This document shows, piece by piece, positions 41,238 through 42,507 of a DNA stretch of 42,507 bases. Each line of letters begins with the position of its first letter. Positions within the stretch are counted from its first letter, which is position 1. The position numbers and the translations under genes are program-made. The notes under the pieces were generated by a model. That model did no database searches and was not told the DNA's origin. It saw nothing but the letters and a program-made list of their open reading frames with translations. The stretch comes from Candidatus Omnitrophota bacterium (lineage in GTDB: Bacteria > Omnitrophota > Gorgyraeia > B26-G9), in assembly GCA_018817585.1 (NCBI GenBank), contig JAHITE010000095.1:1-42507 (forward strand), written 5' to 3'.

Positions 41238-42319
41238 ATTATGCCCTGATTATCCTTTAGCCATGAATACAGAATATCCGCGGTTAGCTGATGTCCTATC
41301 AGATTAAAGTGACAATTCCCCTGAGGAATAATCCTTAGTTCAGTTAAATCAATGCCCCCTAGCTTAAACCGACTAAACAAGTCAAGTGTTTTAAAATCAA
41401 GCTCTTTAGCTCCTAACTGTTTAATCCACGGATCCAGATCATCACTGTTTTTTAATTCCGGTACCAGCATCAGCATAAATTTAAAATTATGCTCAACTGC
41501 CAATTTCTTAAAATCATGAAAAATTTTTTTATTTGCCCGCATTGATTCAGATAAATTATTAAAACCAGCATATCTGTATGCCTGAGGTATATATTTGTCC
41601 GGGTTCTTAAAACTCATAAAATCATAAATCGATTTATTAATCAATCGATACACAGCAGAATGTTTCATTAAAAATCGATCATTTTTTTCATTTATCGGCA
41701 TTATTTTAGGAAAATTTATGGCGAAATATTCTCCCATATCTATATGCATATGATTGCCCGGCGAATCATAATCAGGAACAATAACCGCATTCCGATAATA
41801 GTCATCATTTAAAAATTGGAAAATAACCAAATCCGGCTGATAATCGATTAGTTTATTTTTAAGCAAAATATATTTCTGAACAGCATTGTACGCGCAAACT
41901 CCGGCATTAAGCACTTCATACTTTACATTAGCAGTCTGATCTTTGTTGAGTTTTTGTTCGAGCAGTTTTGCGTATGTTTGTTCAATGGGATATTCCGTGC
42001 CAAAAGTTACGGAATCTCCTAAAATAATTATTCTAAAAACATCTTTCGGTTTGGGGATATTATATTCTTTGTCTCTTATCCCATGAGAATTTATTTTAAA
42101 AAACCCGTTTTCAGTATTTGCCCCAGGAATCAATTCATAAGATAAACCGGGAATCTTAGAAATTTTATGCAAAGCAGGTTTAGCCTGCTGAACATAGACA
42201 TTGGTATCAAAAATAAATTTATTTTCATTAGCGAGAAAGCTTTTCTCCGTTAAAAAACAAATTACTCCAAAGGATAATAATGATACGGCCAGTTTTTTTA
42301 CTAGGGGATTAATTTTCAT
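41231..42319 (-). CDS. SGNH/GDSL-type hydrolase, membrane-anchored or secreted
   Basis: A 362-residue protein with an N-terminal hydrophobic segment (about 8-24), a signal anchor or signal peptide, and an SGNH domain. Block I has GDSV with Ser103 as nucleophile, preceded by the NSHGIRDKEY stretch common in this family. Later blocks have the Gly (NAGVCAY), Asn (FLNDDY) and His337 (CHFNLIGHQLTAD). Two residues before the His, where Asp is usual, there is Asn335, so the triad may be incomplete. The substrate is unknown; relatives act on acylated polysaccharides or esters. It starts about 20 bp after the end of RNase P RNA with no clear ribosome binding site, and may be read from the rnpB promoter. 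Confidence 0.82.
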   Translation of the reverse strand: MKINPLVKKLAVSLLSFGVICFLTEKSFLANENKFIFDTNVYVQQAKPALHKISKIPGLSYELIPGANTENGFFKINSHGIRDKEYNIPKPKDVFRIIILGDSVTFGTEYPIEQTYAKLLEQKLNKDQTANVKYEVLNAGVCAYNAVQKYILLKNKLIDYQPDLVIFQFLNDDYYRNAVIVPDYDSPGNHMHIDMGEYFAINFPKIMPINEKNDRFLMKHSAVYRLINKSIYDFMSFKNPDKYIPQAYRYAGFNNLSESMRANKKIFHDFKKLAVEHNFKFMLMLVPELKNSDDLDPWIKQLGAKELDFKTLDLFSRFKLGGIDLTELRIIPQGNCHFNLIGHQLTADILYSWLKDNQGIIP

Positions 42320-42337
42320 ATTAAACGATCTTAAATA

Positions 42338-42507
42338 GAGAGAACAAACCTATAAGCCGAGTTCTGTATCTCGTTAAACGAGACGATGATCATTTATCTT
42401 GTCCTGTAAATTACTCTACAGGATCCTTGCGACCTAACCCGAGAAATAACAGGCGGACAGCCCTCCTCCTATTTGGTCTTGCTCCGCGCAGAGATTGCCA
42501 CGTTTCA
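42338..42507 (-). ncRNA. rnpB: RNase P RNA, 3' part (cut by window edge)
   Basis: The catalytic RNA that trims 5' ends of tRNA precursors. Read on the minus strand, the hallmark segments occur in order: GAAACGTGGCAA, TGCGCGGAGCAAGACCAAA followed by TAGG, the GGGTTAGGTCGC region, AGATAAATGATCATC, and the terminal ACAGAACTCGGCTTATAG. The last 12-13 bases would pair with the 5' end (helix P1), which lies to the right of the window. The 3' boundary near 42338 is estimated. In the short P15 region I do not see the GGU that usually contacts the tRNA CCA end. Confidence 0.93.

Overview
Every gene I can support in this 42.5 kb window lies on the minus strand, so transcription runs from high to low coordinates. 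The organism is a diderm bacterium: it has a TolC-type outer-membrane factor, RND pumps, a YajC/SecDF translocase accessory and a lipoprotein. The DNA is AT-rich, roughly 35-40% GC by eye. The gene mix (citramalate synthase, Rnf subunits, PilT, an AMIN-TolC fusion, a SecD-SecF fusion) and the abundance of short mosaic intergenic repeats remind me of an uncultivated lineage such as Omnitrophota. That placement is inference; no marker gene was compared.

Layout from right to left. (1) 42338-42507: the 3' part of RNase P RNA, cut by the window edge, followed at once by an SGNH-hydrolase gene ending in a terminator. (2) 41178-30825: a strong promoter with an overlapping dyad, then a complete tripartite efflux operon: AMIN-TolC outer-membrane factor, membrane-fusion protein and two different RND pumps. 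The first pump carries a long acidic linker and a C-terminal winged-helix-like domain. (3) 30801-24187: addA, a small lipoprotein gene and addB, with a promoter that implies a leaderless addA mRNA. (4) 23963-17445: yajC, secDF, rnfE, rnfA, a DUF502 membrane protein, a GT28-like glycosyltransferase, a family 4 uracil-DNA glycosylase and xerD. (5) 16565-11973: tRNA-Arg(CCG), an AT-rich tRNA nucleotidyltransferase, then rbfA, nrnA, truB and ribF, a familiar translation and RNA-maturation neighbourhood. (6) 11954-5494: lysC (leaderless promoter), cimA, valS and nadC, an amino-acid and cofactor operon. (7) 5350-347: pilT, uvrB, birA and coaX. (8) 1-346: no gene, but a good HrcA/CIRCE operator, a promoter upstream of it and a ribosome binding site for a gene that starts just beyond the left edge.

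The observations I would follow first are the RND pump fused to a DNA-binding-like domain beside an operator-like dyad at its own operon promoter; two in-frame short-repeat insertions inside the essential valS gene, which look like intergenic repeats that became coding; a 103-bp element present twice at about 89% identity between unrelated genes; two strong promoters placed so that lysC and addA mRNAs would lack a leader; and an orphan rnfE-rnfA pair that keeps its cluster-binding cysteines but has no rnfB, C, D or G beside it.
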